From positions 1 to 64,000 of the forward strand of contig CANMSB010000014.1 of NCBI GenBank assembly GCA_947500445.1: DNA of 64,000 bases. The letters run 5' to 3'. Source of the DNA: an uncultured Flavobacteriaceae bacterium. GTDB taxonomy: Bacteria; Bacteroidota; Bacteroidia; Flavobacteriales; Flavobacteriaceae. The notes beneath the pieces were generated by a model. It had not been told where the DNA came from. It did no database searches and saw nothing but the letters and a program-made list of their open reading frames with translations. Within the stretch, counting starts at the first letter, position 1, and the number at the start of each line of letters is the position of its first letter. Shown here in pieces: positions 15,678 through 24,433 of this stretch. Position numbers and translations under genes: made by a program.

Positions 15678-16844
15678 ATGAAATTGAAGACGACGCATAG
15701 AAAATTTAAAGTGCTATCATGCTTTTTAGTACTATGCCTTGTTATTAGCTGTGGCAAAAAACAAGCACCGGCAACCTCATTGTTACCCGTAAAAGTCTCC
15801 CCTGTGCTTCAAAAGAAAATAATACAATGGGACGAATACACCGGTCGCTTCGAAGCCACACAACGGGTAGAGGTCAGGGCAAGGGTAAGCGGCTACGTCC
15901 AAAAAGTGCATTTTAAGGATGGTCAAATGGTCAAGGAAGGGGATATTCTGTATACTATTGACAAACGGCCCTTTACCATTGCCCTTAAAGAGGCAAAAGC
16001 CGCATACGACCAGTCTTTGGCCGAATACAAACAGGCCGAAGAAAATTTTAAAAGGGTAGAAAGTCTCCGGGAATCCGGAGCGGTATCCATAGAAGAGTTC
16101 GACCGCAGGAAACAGGCGATGATCGGGGGTCAGGCCCGTTCGGAGGTGGCACGTGCGGCTATTGACCGGGCGAGCCTGAATCTGGGGTTTACCACGGTAA
16201 AAGCGCCGCTTTCCGGAAGAATAAGCCGTGATATGGTGAACGCGGGAAATCTTATCGACGGTGGGTCCTCCAACGGTTCCCTGCTTACGACCATTGTATC
16301 CATCGACCCGATTTACTTCTATTTTGAAGGCAGTGAGGCCGACTTTCTTAAGTATGCCAAACTCAATAGGGAAGGAAAACGCGGGGAATCGAGGCAAACA
16401 CCCAATCCTGTGGAAGTACGGTTACTCAACGAAGAGGACTTTGTCCATAAGGGCAATATGAACTTTGTAAACAACGAAATCAGCAGCAATACCGGAACGA
16501 TCCAAGCACGGGCCGTTTTTGATAACGCCGACCATGTGCTGGAGCCAGGGATGTTCGGCAGGGCGCGATTACTGGGAAGCGGCGAATTTAACGCCATACT
16601 GGTACCGGACAAGCTCATTGCCACCAACCAGACGGTCAAATTTCTATATACCATGGGCACCGATTCCGTTATAAGGACCACTCCCGTCAGCCTGGGCACG
16701 CTTTATAAAAAGAAGTATCGGGTAATCACCGAAGGATTAAAAGGGGACGAAATTCTGGTATTGGACAATCTTCAGAAACTACAGGCCGAGATGAAAGTAT
16801 CCCCGGTTACGGAAGCATTACATTTTACCGAAACCGAAAACTAG
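15678..16844 (+). CDS. RND efflux periplasmic adaptor (membrane fusion protein)
   Basis: A 388-residue lipoprotein from the chosen start (MKLKTTHRKFK), with a lipobox ending CLVISC. The HlyD/MFP order is clear: a lipoyl half-motif (VEVRARVSGYVQKVHF), a coiled-coil hairpin (about residues 100-165, AYDQSLAEYKQAEENFKRVESL), the second lipoyl half (TTVKAPLSGRISRD) and the beta-barrel and membrane-proximal domains. It links the inner-membrane pump to the outer-membrane channel. It starts the operon and ends 4 bp before the pump gene. An upstream ATG at 15654 would add eight residues before the signal sequence and is less likely. Confidence 0.92.
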   Translation: MKLKTTHRKFKVLSCFLVLCLVISCGKKQAPATSLLPVKVSPVLQKKIIQWDEYTGRFEATQRVEVRARVSGYVQKVHFKDGQMVKEGDILYTIDKRPFTIALKEAKAAYDQSLAEYKQAEENFKRVESLRESGAVSIEEFDRRKQAMIGGQARSEVARAAIDRASLNLGFTTVKAPLSGRISRDMVNAGNLIDGGSSNGSLLTTIVSIDPIYFYFEGSEADFLKYAKLNREGKRGESRQTPNPVEVRLLNEEDFVHKGNMNFVNNEISSNTGTIQARAVFDNADHVLEPGMFGRARLLGSGEFNAILVPDKLIATNQTVKFLYTMGTDSVIRTTPVSLGTLYKKKYRVITEGLKGDEILVLDNLQKLQAEMKVSPVTEALHFTETEN

Positions 16845-16848
16845 CACT

Positions 16849-19800
16849 ATGAAGTTTAGCCATCTATTTATAGACAGACCGATACTTGCCGCTGTCCTCT
16901 CCATCATTATCATTTTGGTAGGGGGTCTTGCCTATTTTCAATTGCCCATATCACAATTCCCGGACGTTGCACCGCCTACCGTAAACGTGCGGGCGGCCTA
17001 TCCCGGTGCAAGTGCGGAAACCGTTGCCAACAGTATTGCCACGCCCATTGAACAAGAAGTGAACGGAGTAGAGGGAATGATATATATGACCTCCCAGTCT
17101 ACCAGTGACGGTGTCATGAGTTTGGACGTCACCTTCGAATTGGGAACAAACCTTGATCAGGCGCAGGTTTTGGTACAGAACAGGGTTTCACAGGCAGAAT
17201 CCCGATTGCCTACCCAGGCGAGGCAGTTGGGCATTACCACGCAAAAAAGATCTCCGGACCTCTTATTGGTGGTCAACCTATATTCTCCCGACGAAACCTT
17301 TGATCAGACCTTTATCGGTAACTATGCGGTATTGCAACTCCGGGACGAACTGGCACGATTGAACGGTGTCGGGGACATACAACTATTCGGTGCAAGCGCC
17401 TACTCCATGCGCATATGGTTGGATCCCGACAAAATTGCCTCCTTGGAAATTACCGCTGGCGAAGTATTGGAACGCTTGCGCGGACAAAATGCGCAAATAG
17501 CGAGCGGCACCTTGAACCAGTCGCCTATCGGGGAACAAAACTCCTTTGAACTAAGCATACAGACACAGGGGCGGTTACAATCCAGTGAAGAATTTGAAAA
17601 CATTATTATAAAGTCGGGCGACGATGGCAGTATCGTACAGTTGCGGGATATCGGCCGTGTTGAAATAGGTTCGGAGAGTTATGTGACCCGTGGTATTTTA
17701 AACGGGGACAAGGCCGTTGCCATTCCCATATCCCAACGTCCGGGATCCAATGCCGTTGAAACGGCGGAGAGTATTGTCACTACCATGGAGCGGCTCTCCA
17801 AGGATTTTCCAAAAGGCCTCGAATACACCATTTCCTATAATCCCACGGAATTCGTGGAAGAATCCATTTCGGCCGTGGTGGACACTATTTTTGAAGCCAT
17901 TGTACTGGTAATCCTCGTCATTCTGCTCTTTTTACAATCGTGGAGGGCGGCGATCATTCCCATTGTGGCCATACCCGTATCCCTGGTCGGGACCTTCGGT
18001 ATCATGCAAGCGGCAGGGTTTTCCTTGAACAACCTTTCGCTGTTCGGTCTGGTACTGGCCATCGGTATCGTTGTGGATGACGCCATTGTAGTAGTAGAAA
18101 ATATGGAACGGAGGTTGGCCGAAGGCATGACCTCCAGGGAAGCGGCCCGAAAAACGATGGACGAAGTGGGCGGAGCGCTCATAGCCATCGGACTGGTATT
18201 GGTGGCCGTTTTTCTTCCAACAACCTTTTTAGGGGGCATTTCCGGACAGTTTTACAAGCAGTTCGGTCTGACCATAGCGGTGGCGACAATGATCTCGGTT
18301 TTTGTTTCCCTTACCCTAAGCCCGGCCCTTGCCACCTTATTGCTAAGGCCTCATGCCCCTTCTAAAGGTACCTCCCGCTCTTTTTTGGGAAAACTTACCC
18401 ATAAATTCACCAGTAGTTTCAACAAGGGAATGGACCGAATGTCCGACCGATACGGCTCAAATGTGTCCGGTCTTGTCCGCAAAGGGGGCATGGTTTTTAT
18501 CGTTTATATCGGCCTGTTGGTTTTAACAGGTTTGGAATTTGGTCGCGTACCTACCGGCTTTATCCCCGCTCAAGACCAGGGCTATTTTATTACCGTAATA
18601 CAATTGCCCCCGGGAGCTTCCTTGTCCAGAACGGAGGCAGTGGTGAACGATGCCATCAAAACCATCAAAAGTATCGATGGTATGAAAGATGCCATCGCCT
18701 TTGCCGGTTTTGACGGTGCTACGAGTACCATTTCTTCAAATGCCGCAGCGATTTTTACCACGATGGAAGACTTTGACGTACGTAACGAAAAAGGATATGT
18801 TTATGAAGACCTGCTCAATGAAGTACGCCAGAAGACCGGAGCGAACGGCGATGCCAATATCATTACCATTGTTCCGCCGCCCGTACGCGGTATCGGCAAC
18901 GGCGGCGGATTTAAAATGATGATCCAGGATAGAAAGAACAATGGTCTGGAAGCGCTATCGAAGGCCACCCAAGAATTGGCCATGGCCGCCAACCAAGATC
19001 CAGCCCTCACCAACGTCTTTTCCGTTTTCAACACCGCTACCCCGCAATTGTTTTTGGATATTGATCGCGTAAAGGCCGAGAAATTGGGCGTTCCCATAAC
19101 CGAGGTCTTCCGTGCGCTGGAAATCTATCTGGGTTCCGCCTATGTAAACGATTTCAACTATCTGGGACGGACCTATCGCGTGACCGCCCAAGCGGACGCC
19201 CCGTACCGTTTGACACCCGACGATATCGGACGTATAAAGGTGCGCAATACAAAAGGTGAAATGATGCCCTTGGGAAGCGTGGTCCGGTTTAAGGATATTG
19301 CCGGCCCTGCACGCGTACAACGCTACAATTTGTACGCCGCTACCGGACTCAATGGTGAAGGCGCCCCGGGAGTTAGCTCCGGTGATGCCCTAGCGGCGAT
19401 GGAGCGTTTGGCCGAAGAACATTTACCGGACGGTTTCAGCTATGAATGGACGGAAATCGCCTATCAACAAAAAAAGGCCGGCGGCACCGCAGGAGTGGCG
19501 TTCGGGCTGGCCGTATTGTTTATTTTTCTATTGCTCGCGGGACAATTTGAAAGCTGGTTGATCCCATTCTCAATCATTTTGATCGTACCCATGGGGCTTT
19601 TGTCCGCATTGTTGGGCCTGGACGCATTGGGCATGGATAACAATATCCTTACGCAGATCGGTATGGTAGTGCTCATCGGTTTGGCCAGTAAGAACGCCAT
19701 CCTCATCGTCGAATTTGCCAAACAGCTGGAAGAAGAGGGCATGGCCCTTAAAAAAGCGGCCATAGCGGCCGCAAAACTACGATTACGCCCCATACTGATG

Positions 19801-20025
19801 ACGTCTTTTGCCTTCATCTTAGGGGTTGTCCCCTTGGTCATAGCATCGGGCGCGGGAAGTGAAATGCGCAATGCCCTGGGCACGGCGGTGTTCATTGGAA
19901 TGCTTGGGGTCACCTTCTTTGGACTCTTTCTCACTCCCGTGTTCTATGTGCTCTGTAGAAAGCTAGGGCTTATCGGTAAAACAGAAAAATTGGCGCCAAC
20001 CCTTAACCCGGAGAAACATGCATAA
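16849..20025 (+). CDS. RND multidrug efflux pump, AcrB/HAE1 family
   Basis: A 1058-residue inner-membrane proton antiporter, the usual size for AcrB relatives. It begins MKFSHLFIDRPILAAVLSI and shows QLPISQFPDVAPPTV, the transmembrane-4 motif GIVVDDAIVVVENMER with the two Asp used in proton relay, and LIGLASKNAILIVEFAKQ in the second half. Two large periplasmic loops form the porter and docking domains. HAE1 pumps expel hydrophobic drugs, dyes and bile-like compounds. The next gene (TolC-like channel) overlaps its end by 8 bp. Regulation by the divergent sigma-54 activator is inferred from gene order. Confidence 0.95.
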   Translation: MKFSHLFIDRPILAAVLSIIIILVGGLAYFQLPISQFPDVAPPTVNVRAAYPGASAETVANSIATPIEQEVNGVEGMIYMTSQSTSDGVMSLDVTFELGTNLDQAQVLVQNRVSQAESRLPTQARQLGITTQKRSPDLLLVVNLYSPDETFDQTFIGNYAVLQLRDELARLNGVGDIQLFGASAYSMRIWLDPDKIASLEITAGEVLERLRGQNAQIASGTLNQSPIGEQNSFELSIQTQGRLQSSEEFENIIIKSGDDGSIVQLRDIGRVEIGSESYVTRGILNGDKAVAIPISQRPGSNAVETAESIVTTMERLSKDFPKGLEYTISYNPTEFVEESISAVVDTIFEAIVLVILVILLFLQSWRAAIIPIVAIPVSLVGTFGIMQAAGFSLNNLSLFGLVLAIGIVVDDAIVVVENMERRLAEGMTSREAARKTMDEVGGALIAIGLVLVAVFLPTTFLGGISGQFYKQFGLTIAVATMISVFVSLTLSPALATLLLRPHAPSKGTSRSFLGKLTHKFTSSFNKGMDRMSDRYGSNVSGLVRKGGMVFIVYIGLLVLTGLEFGRVPTGFIPAQDQGYFITVIQLPPGASLSRTEAVVNDAIKTIKSIDGMKDAIAFAGFDGATSTISSNAAAIFTTMEDFDVRNEKGYVYEDLLNEVRQKTGANGDANIITIVPPPVRGIGNGGGFKMMIQDRKNNGLEALSKATQELAMAANQDPALTNVFSVFNTATPQLFLDIDRVKAEKLGVPITEVFRALEIYLGSAYVNDFNYLGRTYRVTAQADAPYRLTPDDIGRIKVRNTKGEMMPLGSVVRFKDIAGPARVQRYNLYAATGLNGEGAPGVSSGDALAAMERLAEEHLPDGFSYEWTEIAYQQKKAGGTAGVAFGLAVLFIFLLLAGQFESWLIPFSIILIVPMGLLSALLGLDALGMDNNILTQIGMVVLIGLASKNAILIVEFAKQLEEEGMALKKAAIAAAKLRLRPILMTSFAFILGVVPLVIASGAGSEMRNALGTAVFIGMLGVTFFGLFLTPVFYVLCRKLGLIGKTEKLAPTLNPEKHA

Positions 20026-21523
20026 CACAAGAACGAACCATAGTGTAAAGGGCATGTTTTTGACCGGCATCGTGTTGATGATCTATTCGTGCGGCATAAC
20101 CAAACGAAGTTTTCAAGTTTCTTCGGATACCCTTGAGGAACTCCCTATGAATTATCTGGTCGAAAAGGACAGCTCGGAGCGCTTTGTTGCATCGGAACCG
20201 ATCATTGCTTGGTGGGAAGCTTTTGAAGATCCTGTTTTGGACACTTTGATAGGCAATGCCCGTCTTGAAAACTTGGACATTAATGCCGCGATAGCCAATT
20301 TCCAGGCATCCAGGGCATTGGTAAAACGTACGAAGTTCGATCGGTTTCCCACCGTCGATGCCAATGGTTCTTTTTCAAGACAACGTTTGGGACAGAATAT
20401 TTTTGCTTCGGGCGTTAACCCGACCTTCAGTCAATATGACGGTAGTTTTGATGCCTTTTGGGAAATCGATCTTTTTGGAAGGGTCAAAAACCGCATCAAA
20501 GGGGCCAAAGGCGCCGAGCAGGCTACCTTGGCCGAAATGCAGCACATCTACCTTTCCATATTTGCGGAGGTGGCCCGTAATTATATGGAGCTTCGCGGTG
20601 TTCAGAACCAGTTGACCATAGCCATGGAAAACCTCCATAGCCAACAGGAAACCTTTGAACTGACCGAACGTTTGGCCAATGCCGGTACCAGCAATAGCTT
20701 GGATGTGTCCCGTGCCAAGGCACAATTGGAGACCACCCGTGCTACCATACCCCCCTTACGGGCGGCCATAACGGCCATTATCAATCGGTTGAGCGTGCTG
20801 ACCGGGAAAATTCCCGGCACCTTGGAAACCGATCTGCTCCAACAACGACCACTGCCATCACTGCCCGTTTCGGTATTGGTAGGCAATTCGGTCGACCTTA
20901 TCCATAGACGGCCCGACATTATGCGCACGGAAAGTGAACTGGCGCAGCAAATAGCACGTTACAATATCAGCGTGGCGGAACTCTACCCAAAAATCACTTT
21001 CGGGGGCACCGTAGGCTTTTCGGCAATCGATTTCAACAGTTTTGGAGACAATGAGTCCTTCACTTGGGGGCTCGCCCCATCCATAAACTGGGCGGCGTTC
21101 AATTTGGGGCGGGTCAAAAAAAACATAGACCAACAAGATGGGCTTACCCTGGCCCTAGTGAATTCCTATGAAAAAACCGTGTTGCGGGCTTTGGAGGAAA
21201 TAAACACCGCAATGAGCAACTATACGTTGGAATTGGAAAGACTGTCCATGTTAAAAGAAGCGGCCAAGGCCAGCGCCGAAGCGGCCAAGTTTGCGGGACA
21301 GCGTTACGAAGCCGGATTGGACGATTTTTTGGACTATCTGAACGCGGAACAAACCTTGCTTATCGCCCAAAATCAATTGGCCATAAGCGAAACACGCTCC
21401 GCCACTAACCTCATCGCAATTTACAAAGCATTGGGCGGCGGATGGGAAATCATTTCCGAGGAAGAAATAAACACCAAGTATGCTAAAATGAAGGAGAACG
21501 ATAGTTCAAAAAACAAAAAATGA
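20018..21523 (+). CDS. TolC-like outer-membrane efflux factor (NodT/OprM type)
   Basis: A 501-residue lipoprotein: a signal sequence ending in a lipobox (MIYSC), then two outer-membrane efflux protein repeats with long coiled-coil helices (for example TIAMENLHSQQETFELTERLANAG and EAAKFAGQRYEAGLDDFLDYLNAEQ). The GTSNSLDVSRAKAQLE and RPDIMRTESEL motifs are typical of the OprM/NodT group. It forms the outer-membrane channel of the tripartite pump with the two preceding products. It overlaps the pump gene by 8 bp and the following NTF2-like gene by 4 bp (ATGA). Confidence 0.93.
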   Translation: MHNTRTNHSVKGMFLTGIVLMIYSCGITKRSFQVSSDTLEELPMNYLVEKDSSERFVASEPIIAWWEAFEDPVLDTLIGNARLENLDINAAIANFQASRALVKRTKFDRFPTVDANGSFSRQRLGQNIFASGVNPTFSQYDGSFDAFWEIDLFGRVKNRIKGAKGAEQATLAEMQHIYLSIFAEVARNYMELRGVQNQLTIAMENLHSQQETFELTERLANAGTSNSLDVSRAKAQLETTRATIPPLRAAITAIINRLSVLTGKIPGTLETDLLQQRPLPSLPVSVLVGNSVDLIHRRPDIMRTESELAQQIARYNISVAELYPKITFGGTVGFSAIDFNSFGDNESFTWGLAPSINWAAFNLGRVKKNIDQQDGLTLALVNSYEKTVLRALEEINTAMSNYTLELERLSMLKEAAKASAEAAKFAGQRYEAGLDDFLDYLNAEQTLLIAQNQLAISETRSATNLIAIYKALGGGWEIISEEEINTKYAKMKENDSSKNKK

Positions 21524-21993
21524 TAACGAACAATGCCGCTAGCCGAGTAGTAAAAATTGTTGGCCAAGACATGGTACACCCAAAAATCACAGAAAAAAGG
21601 ACATTGACCATCGTTGAAAATTGCATCAATGCCATCAAACTGCAAAACATGCGTATTGTGGCTTCCTATCTTGGGAAAGATGTACTCTTTATGGTCCATA
21701 AAGCCGACCGGAACAAGCTGCTATATGTGGGTATAGAAAAATTCTTTGCCGGTATCGGACAACGCTGCGGTATCTTGCAAAACGATAGTGCGAACATCGT
21801 TTGGGTCATAGAAGACCATAAGGTAGCACAGCTGGTGATCGCTCCATTAAAAGAAGCCCGCAACGCTATCGCACAGGCAATCGTGTATACCACGGAAAAG
21901 GATAAAATTAAAAAAGTAACACTCTTTTATGGCAATACGATACCGAATACGTATCGCACCATAACCCAAAACTTGAGCATTTATGAAAAATGA
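21520..21993 (+). CDS. NTF2-like (SnoaL-type) protein in the efflux operon
   Basis: A 157-residue cytoplasmic protein with no signal peptide. Its pattern (TIVENCINAIKLQNMRIVASYLGKDVLFMVHK..., then strands IVWVIEDHKVAQLVIAPL and IKKVTLFYGN) fits an NTF2/SnoaL-like cone fold, although the match is by eye and weaker than for the others here. It starts inside the channel gene's stop (ATGA overlap), and its last 11 bp overlap the next SDR gene, so it is translationally coupled. A role in modifying the molecule that the pump exports is inference. Confidence 0.6.
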   Translation: MITNNAASRVVKIVGQDMVHPKITEKRTLTIVENCINAIKLQNMRIVASYLGKDVLFMVHKADRNKLLYVGIEKFFAGIGQRCGILQNDSANIVWVIEDHKVAQLVIAPLKEARNAIAQAIVYTTEKDKIKKVTLFYGNTIPNTYRTITQNLSIYEK

Positions 21994-22654
21994 AGTCGTA
22001 TTTATTTTAGGGGGAGGCAGCGGAATGGGATTGGCTACAGCAGCGGTTTTAACTCAAAATGGCTATCAGGTAGTGATCTCCGGTAGAACGGAGACGACCT
22101 TGGACAGGGTGTCAAAACGTTTGGGTCCAAATTGCACTTATGCCCTTGTTGACGCTTCCGATGCGGAACGGCTAAAAAGAACGCTCCTAGGTATCGGTAA
22201 AATAGACCATATCGTTGTCACCATTTCGGTAAGGGCCAACGCGGGAGGAATACATAACACTTCCGAAGCGAATGCCAAAAAAGCGTTCCAACGGTTTTGG
22301 ATAAGCTATAATGTGCTTCACCTTTCTTCAGAAGTATTGCAGAGAAACGGTTCCGTAACCTTGATATCGGGAAGTAGTGCAAAAACACCTTTAAAAGGAT
22401 ATGGGGTTTGGGGAAGTTTACATGGCAGCTTGAACGCCCTGGTAAAACAAGCGGCCATCGATCTTGCGCCGATAAGGGTAAATGCAATTTCCCCTGGCGG
22501 GATAGGCATGAATCCCGATAGACAACTGACCGAACATAACGGTACGACCGAAAATGTAGCCCAAATGATCTATGCGGTAGTGGGCAATGCCGCCGTTACG
22601 GCAACGGTCATCGATGTGGACGGAGGCGAACGTATGGGGACTTGGAACGGATAG
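21983..22654 (+). CDS. SDR-fold protein lacking the catalytic Tyr and Lys (first)
   Basis: A 223-residue SDR-fold protein. The nucleotide motif is GGGSGMGLATA (near residue 10) and the C-terminal region VNAISPGGIG is normal. At the active site the family's Ser is present (LISGSSAK), but the place of YxxxK reads WGSLH, so Tyr is Trp and Lys is His. It probably binds NAD(P) but is unlikely to catalyse standard SDR chemistry. It overlaps the NTF2-like gene by 11 bp and is followed after 38 bp by a second such protein, so the two may form a pair. Confidence 0.8.
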   Translation: MKNEVVFILGGGSGMGLATAAVLTQNGYQVVISGRTETTLDRVSKRLGPNCTYALVDASDAERLKRTLLGIGKIDHIVVTISVRANAGGIHNTSEANAKKAFQRFWISYNVLHLSSEVLQRNGSVTLISGSSAKTPLKGYGVWGSLHGSLNALVKQAAIDLAPIRVNAISPGGIGMNPDRQLTEHNGTTENVAQMIYAVVGNAAVTATVIDVDGGERMGTWNG

Positions 22655-22692
22655 AAAAAAGAAGGGCATTGTAAAACCTAAAATTTGATTGT

Positions 22693-23412
22693 ATGATCTC
22701 GGTAAAAAACAAAAAAGTGATCATCGTAGGGGCCTCCTCCGGTATCGGTCGTTCCCTTGCACACCTTTTTTCCGAAAAAGGAGCGATCGTGTATCTCCTG
22801 AGCAGAACCGAATCCAAACTAAAGGAAGTCCAAAACGAACTACCTGGAGAATCCCATATTTTTGCTATGGACATGCTTAACGGTGATGCGGTCAACGCCG
22901 TATTCGACCAAATCGGTGCTTTTGATTTTTTAAGTTTTTCAGCGGTTTCGGATGAGACAAAGTTAATGTCCCCCATAAAAAGTATGCCTACCGAAAAGGC
23001 GACACGGGGGTTACAAAAGTTTTGGGGTACGTTTAATGTGGCCAGAGCGGCCGCCAACCATATCTCCCAAGGAGGCGCCATGGTATTTACCTCGAGCATG
23101 TCCATTTACAGCCCCTCAAAAAGCGGAGCTTCCGTTATGAATGCCGCAAGTGCCGCAGTCGACATATTTGCCAAATCCTTGGCCTTGGAAATTGCCCCTA
23201 CCCGGGTAAATACCATAGCGCCCGGGGTTGTGGGAACCGGTGTTTGGACCAAAGCCGAAAAAGACCGTTATACCGATTGGGCCAAAGAAACCTTGCCCGT
23301 AAAACACCTTGGCACGCCCAAAGAACTGGCCCATGCGTTTTATATGACTTTGACCAACCCTTACATGACCGGCAGTACGGTACTCGTCGACGGCGGATTA
23401 CATTTATTATAA
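22693..23412 (+). CDS. SDR-fold protein lacking the catalytic Tyr and Lys (second)
   Basis: A 239-residue SDR-fold protein with GASSGIGRSL at the cofactor site, VNTIAPGVVGTGV downstream, and a C-terminal GSTVLVDGGLHLL. At the usual position of YxxxK the sequence reads NAASA, so both catalytic residues are missing. A YSPSK string occurs but lies too close to the catalytic Ser (SSMSIYSPSK) to serve. It is similar in length and layout to the preceding protein; together they suggest a heterodimer or regulatory role, which is inference. Confidence 0.82.
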   Translation: MISVKNKKVIIVGASSGIGRSLAHLFSEKGAIVYLLSRTESKLKEVQNELPGESHIFAMDMLNGDAVNAVFDQIGAFDFLSFSAVSDETKLMSPIKSMPTEKATRGLQKFWGTFNVARAAANHISQGGAMVFTSSMSIYSPSKSGASVMNAASAAVDIFAKSLALEIAPTRVNTIAPGVVGTGVWTKAEKDRYTDWAKETLPVKHLGTPKELAHAFYMTLTNPYMTGSTVLVDGGLHLL

Positions 23413-23418
23413 AGTATC

Positions 23419-23604
23419 ATGAAGGATGACCGCTGGCTTGTAAGCCAATGCCTGACGGATGGGGAAATTTTGATCGATTTCTTTCTAGATATCGAACGAA
23501 TCGCATTAGACCCTGTTTCTTCTCGACTATGGGTTAAAGGGTTCCGAAGAATAGAAAAGAGGAAACGAACCAAGTTTAGAGAACACAAAAGCGGCTTTAT
23601 ATGA
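23419..23604 (+). CDS. Small hypothetical protein, doubtful
   Basis: A 61-codon frame that starts 6 bp after the second SDR stop. I recognise no motif; the C-terminal third is rich in Arg and Lys. It could be a small coupled gene or the remnant of a longer one, as the next gene is broken. Base composition does not decide. Confidence 0.3.
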   Translation: MKDDRWLVSQCLTDGEILIDFFLDIERIALDPVSSRLWVKGFRRIEKRKRTKFREHKSGFI

Positions 23605-23623
23605 ATTTGTTAGAAAACAAAAA

Positions 23624-24166
23624 ATGAAAAGCAATACACTTAAGATCACGGATATATGGGCAAAAACATTTCAAATCTGTTGGGTTACCAATGACTTGGA
23701 AAAAGCAATGGAAAAGCTAAAATATAAATTCGATATTCCTAAATTTTTGGTCATGAGGGATGTTCCCTTCGAAAATCAACGCTACAAGGGTCAGCACGAT
23801 TCAAATGCAAAGGTAAACGCCGCCTGGGCCAATGGCGGCAACATCAATTTAGAGCTGGTCCATCCCTTGGAAGGGTTTCCCTTGGAGCTATAAGGGGCCG
23901 CATTGAAGAAGAATTCCTTTGACCTTCAATTTCATCATATGGGTACAAGGTTCGATAACGACCTACAGGGCTATACGGATGCCGTTGATCTGCTTGAAGC
24001 AAAAGGTTTTGAAAGTACCTTTTCCGCTGGTATTACCGGTATCTCAAAATTCTGCTATTTTGACATGCGAGAACTCCTTGGGCACTATTTGGAGTTGATC
24101 TATTTCAACCAAGAGGGCGTCCAATTTATGGACACCCTGGTTACCGGCGAATTCGATGGGGAATAA
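23624..24166 (+). pseudogene. VOC/glyoxalase-like gene split by an in-frame TAA
   Basis: Two pieces of one vicinal-oxygen-chelate protein lie in the same frame: 23624-23893 (QICWVTNDLEKAMEKL to NINLELVHPLEGFPLEL) and 23903-24166 (KKNSFDLQFHHMGTRF to YFDMRELLGHYLELIYF). They are separated only by TAA at 23891-23893 and a few codons. The first piece carries the first beta-alpha-beta unit and the second the HHMG and Glu (GHYLELIYF) metal-site motifs. As written the gene is interrupted; a sequencing error or readthrough cannot be ruled out. Its last stop codon is formed by the first bases of repeat D, so the original 3' end may also have been altered. It follows the SDR-like genes of the efflux operon. 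Confidence 0.75.
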
Positions 24167-24329
24167 TACCATTTTAACTTTGAAATCGCGCATATAGAAA
24201 TTGAATTATTTTTTAGTTGTTCGAGGCAAAAAATCTAAGCATAGCCGTAGCTAAGGTTATATTTTTTAACGAAGAACAGCTGAAAAAGAAACGATTTATT
24301 AGTGCTATTTCAAAGCTAAAATGGTATAA
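24164..24329. repeat. MITE-like repeat D (166 bp)
   Basis: The left end (24164-24186) and the right end (24307-24329) are inverted repeats matching in 21 of 23 positions, with tips TAATACCATTTTAACTTT and reverse. The centre holds TAAGCATAGCCGTAGCTAA (24236-24254), the reverse of the core in B and C. The interior is AT-rich and non-coding. It starts directly at the stop codon of the broken VOC gene. Confidence 0.82.
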
Positions 24330-24433
24330 CACCTACAGTATTTTCCTCGGCATGTTAAAACACGGGGGAAGTACCCCTCCGAAAAAAGGGATATCCCCTG
24401 TGCACTATTTTTTGTTTTTGTAATTTTAAAAAG

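Noticed and set aside
22693-23412. YSPSK as the catalytic motif of the second SDR-like protein
   Set aside because: It lies only two or three residues after the catalytic Ser region, whereas normal spacing is about 12; the aligned position reads NAASA.
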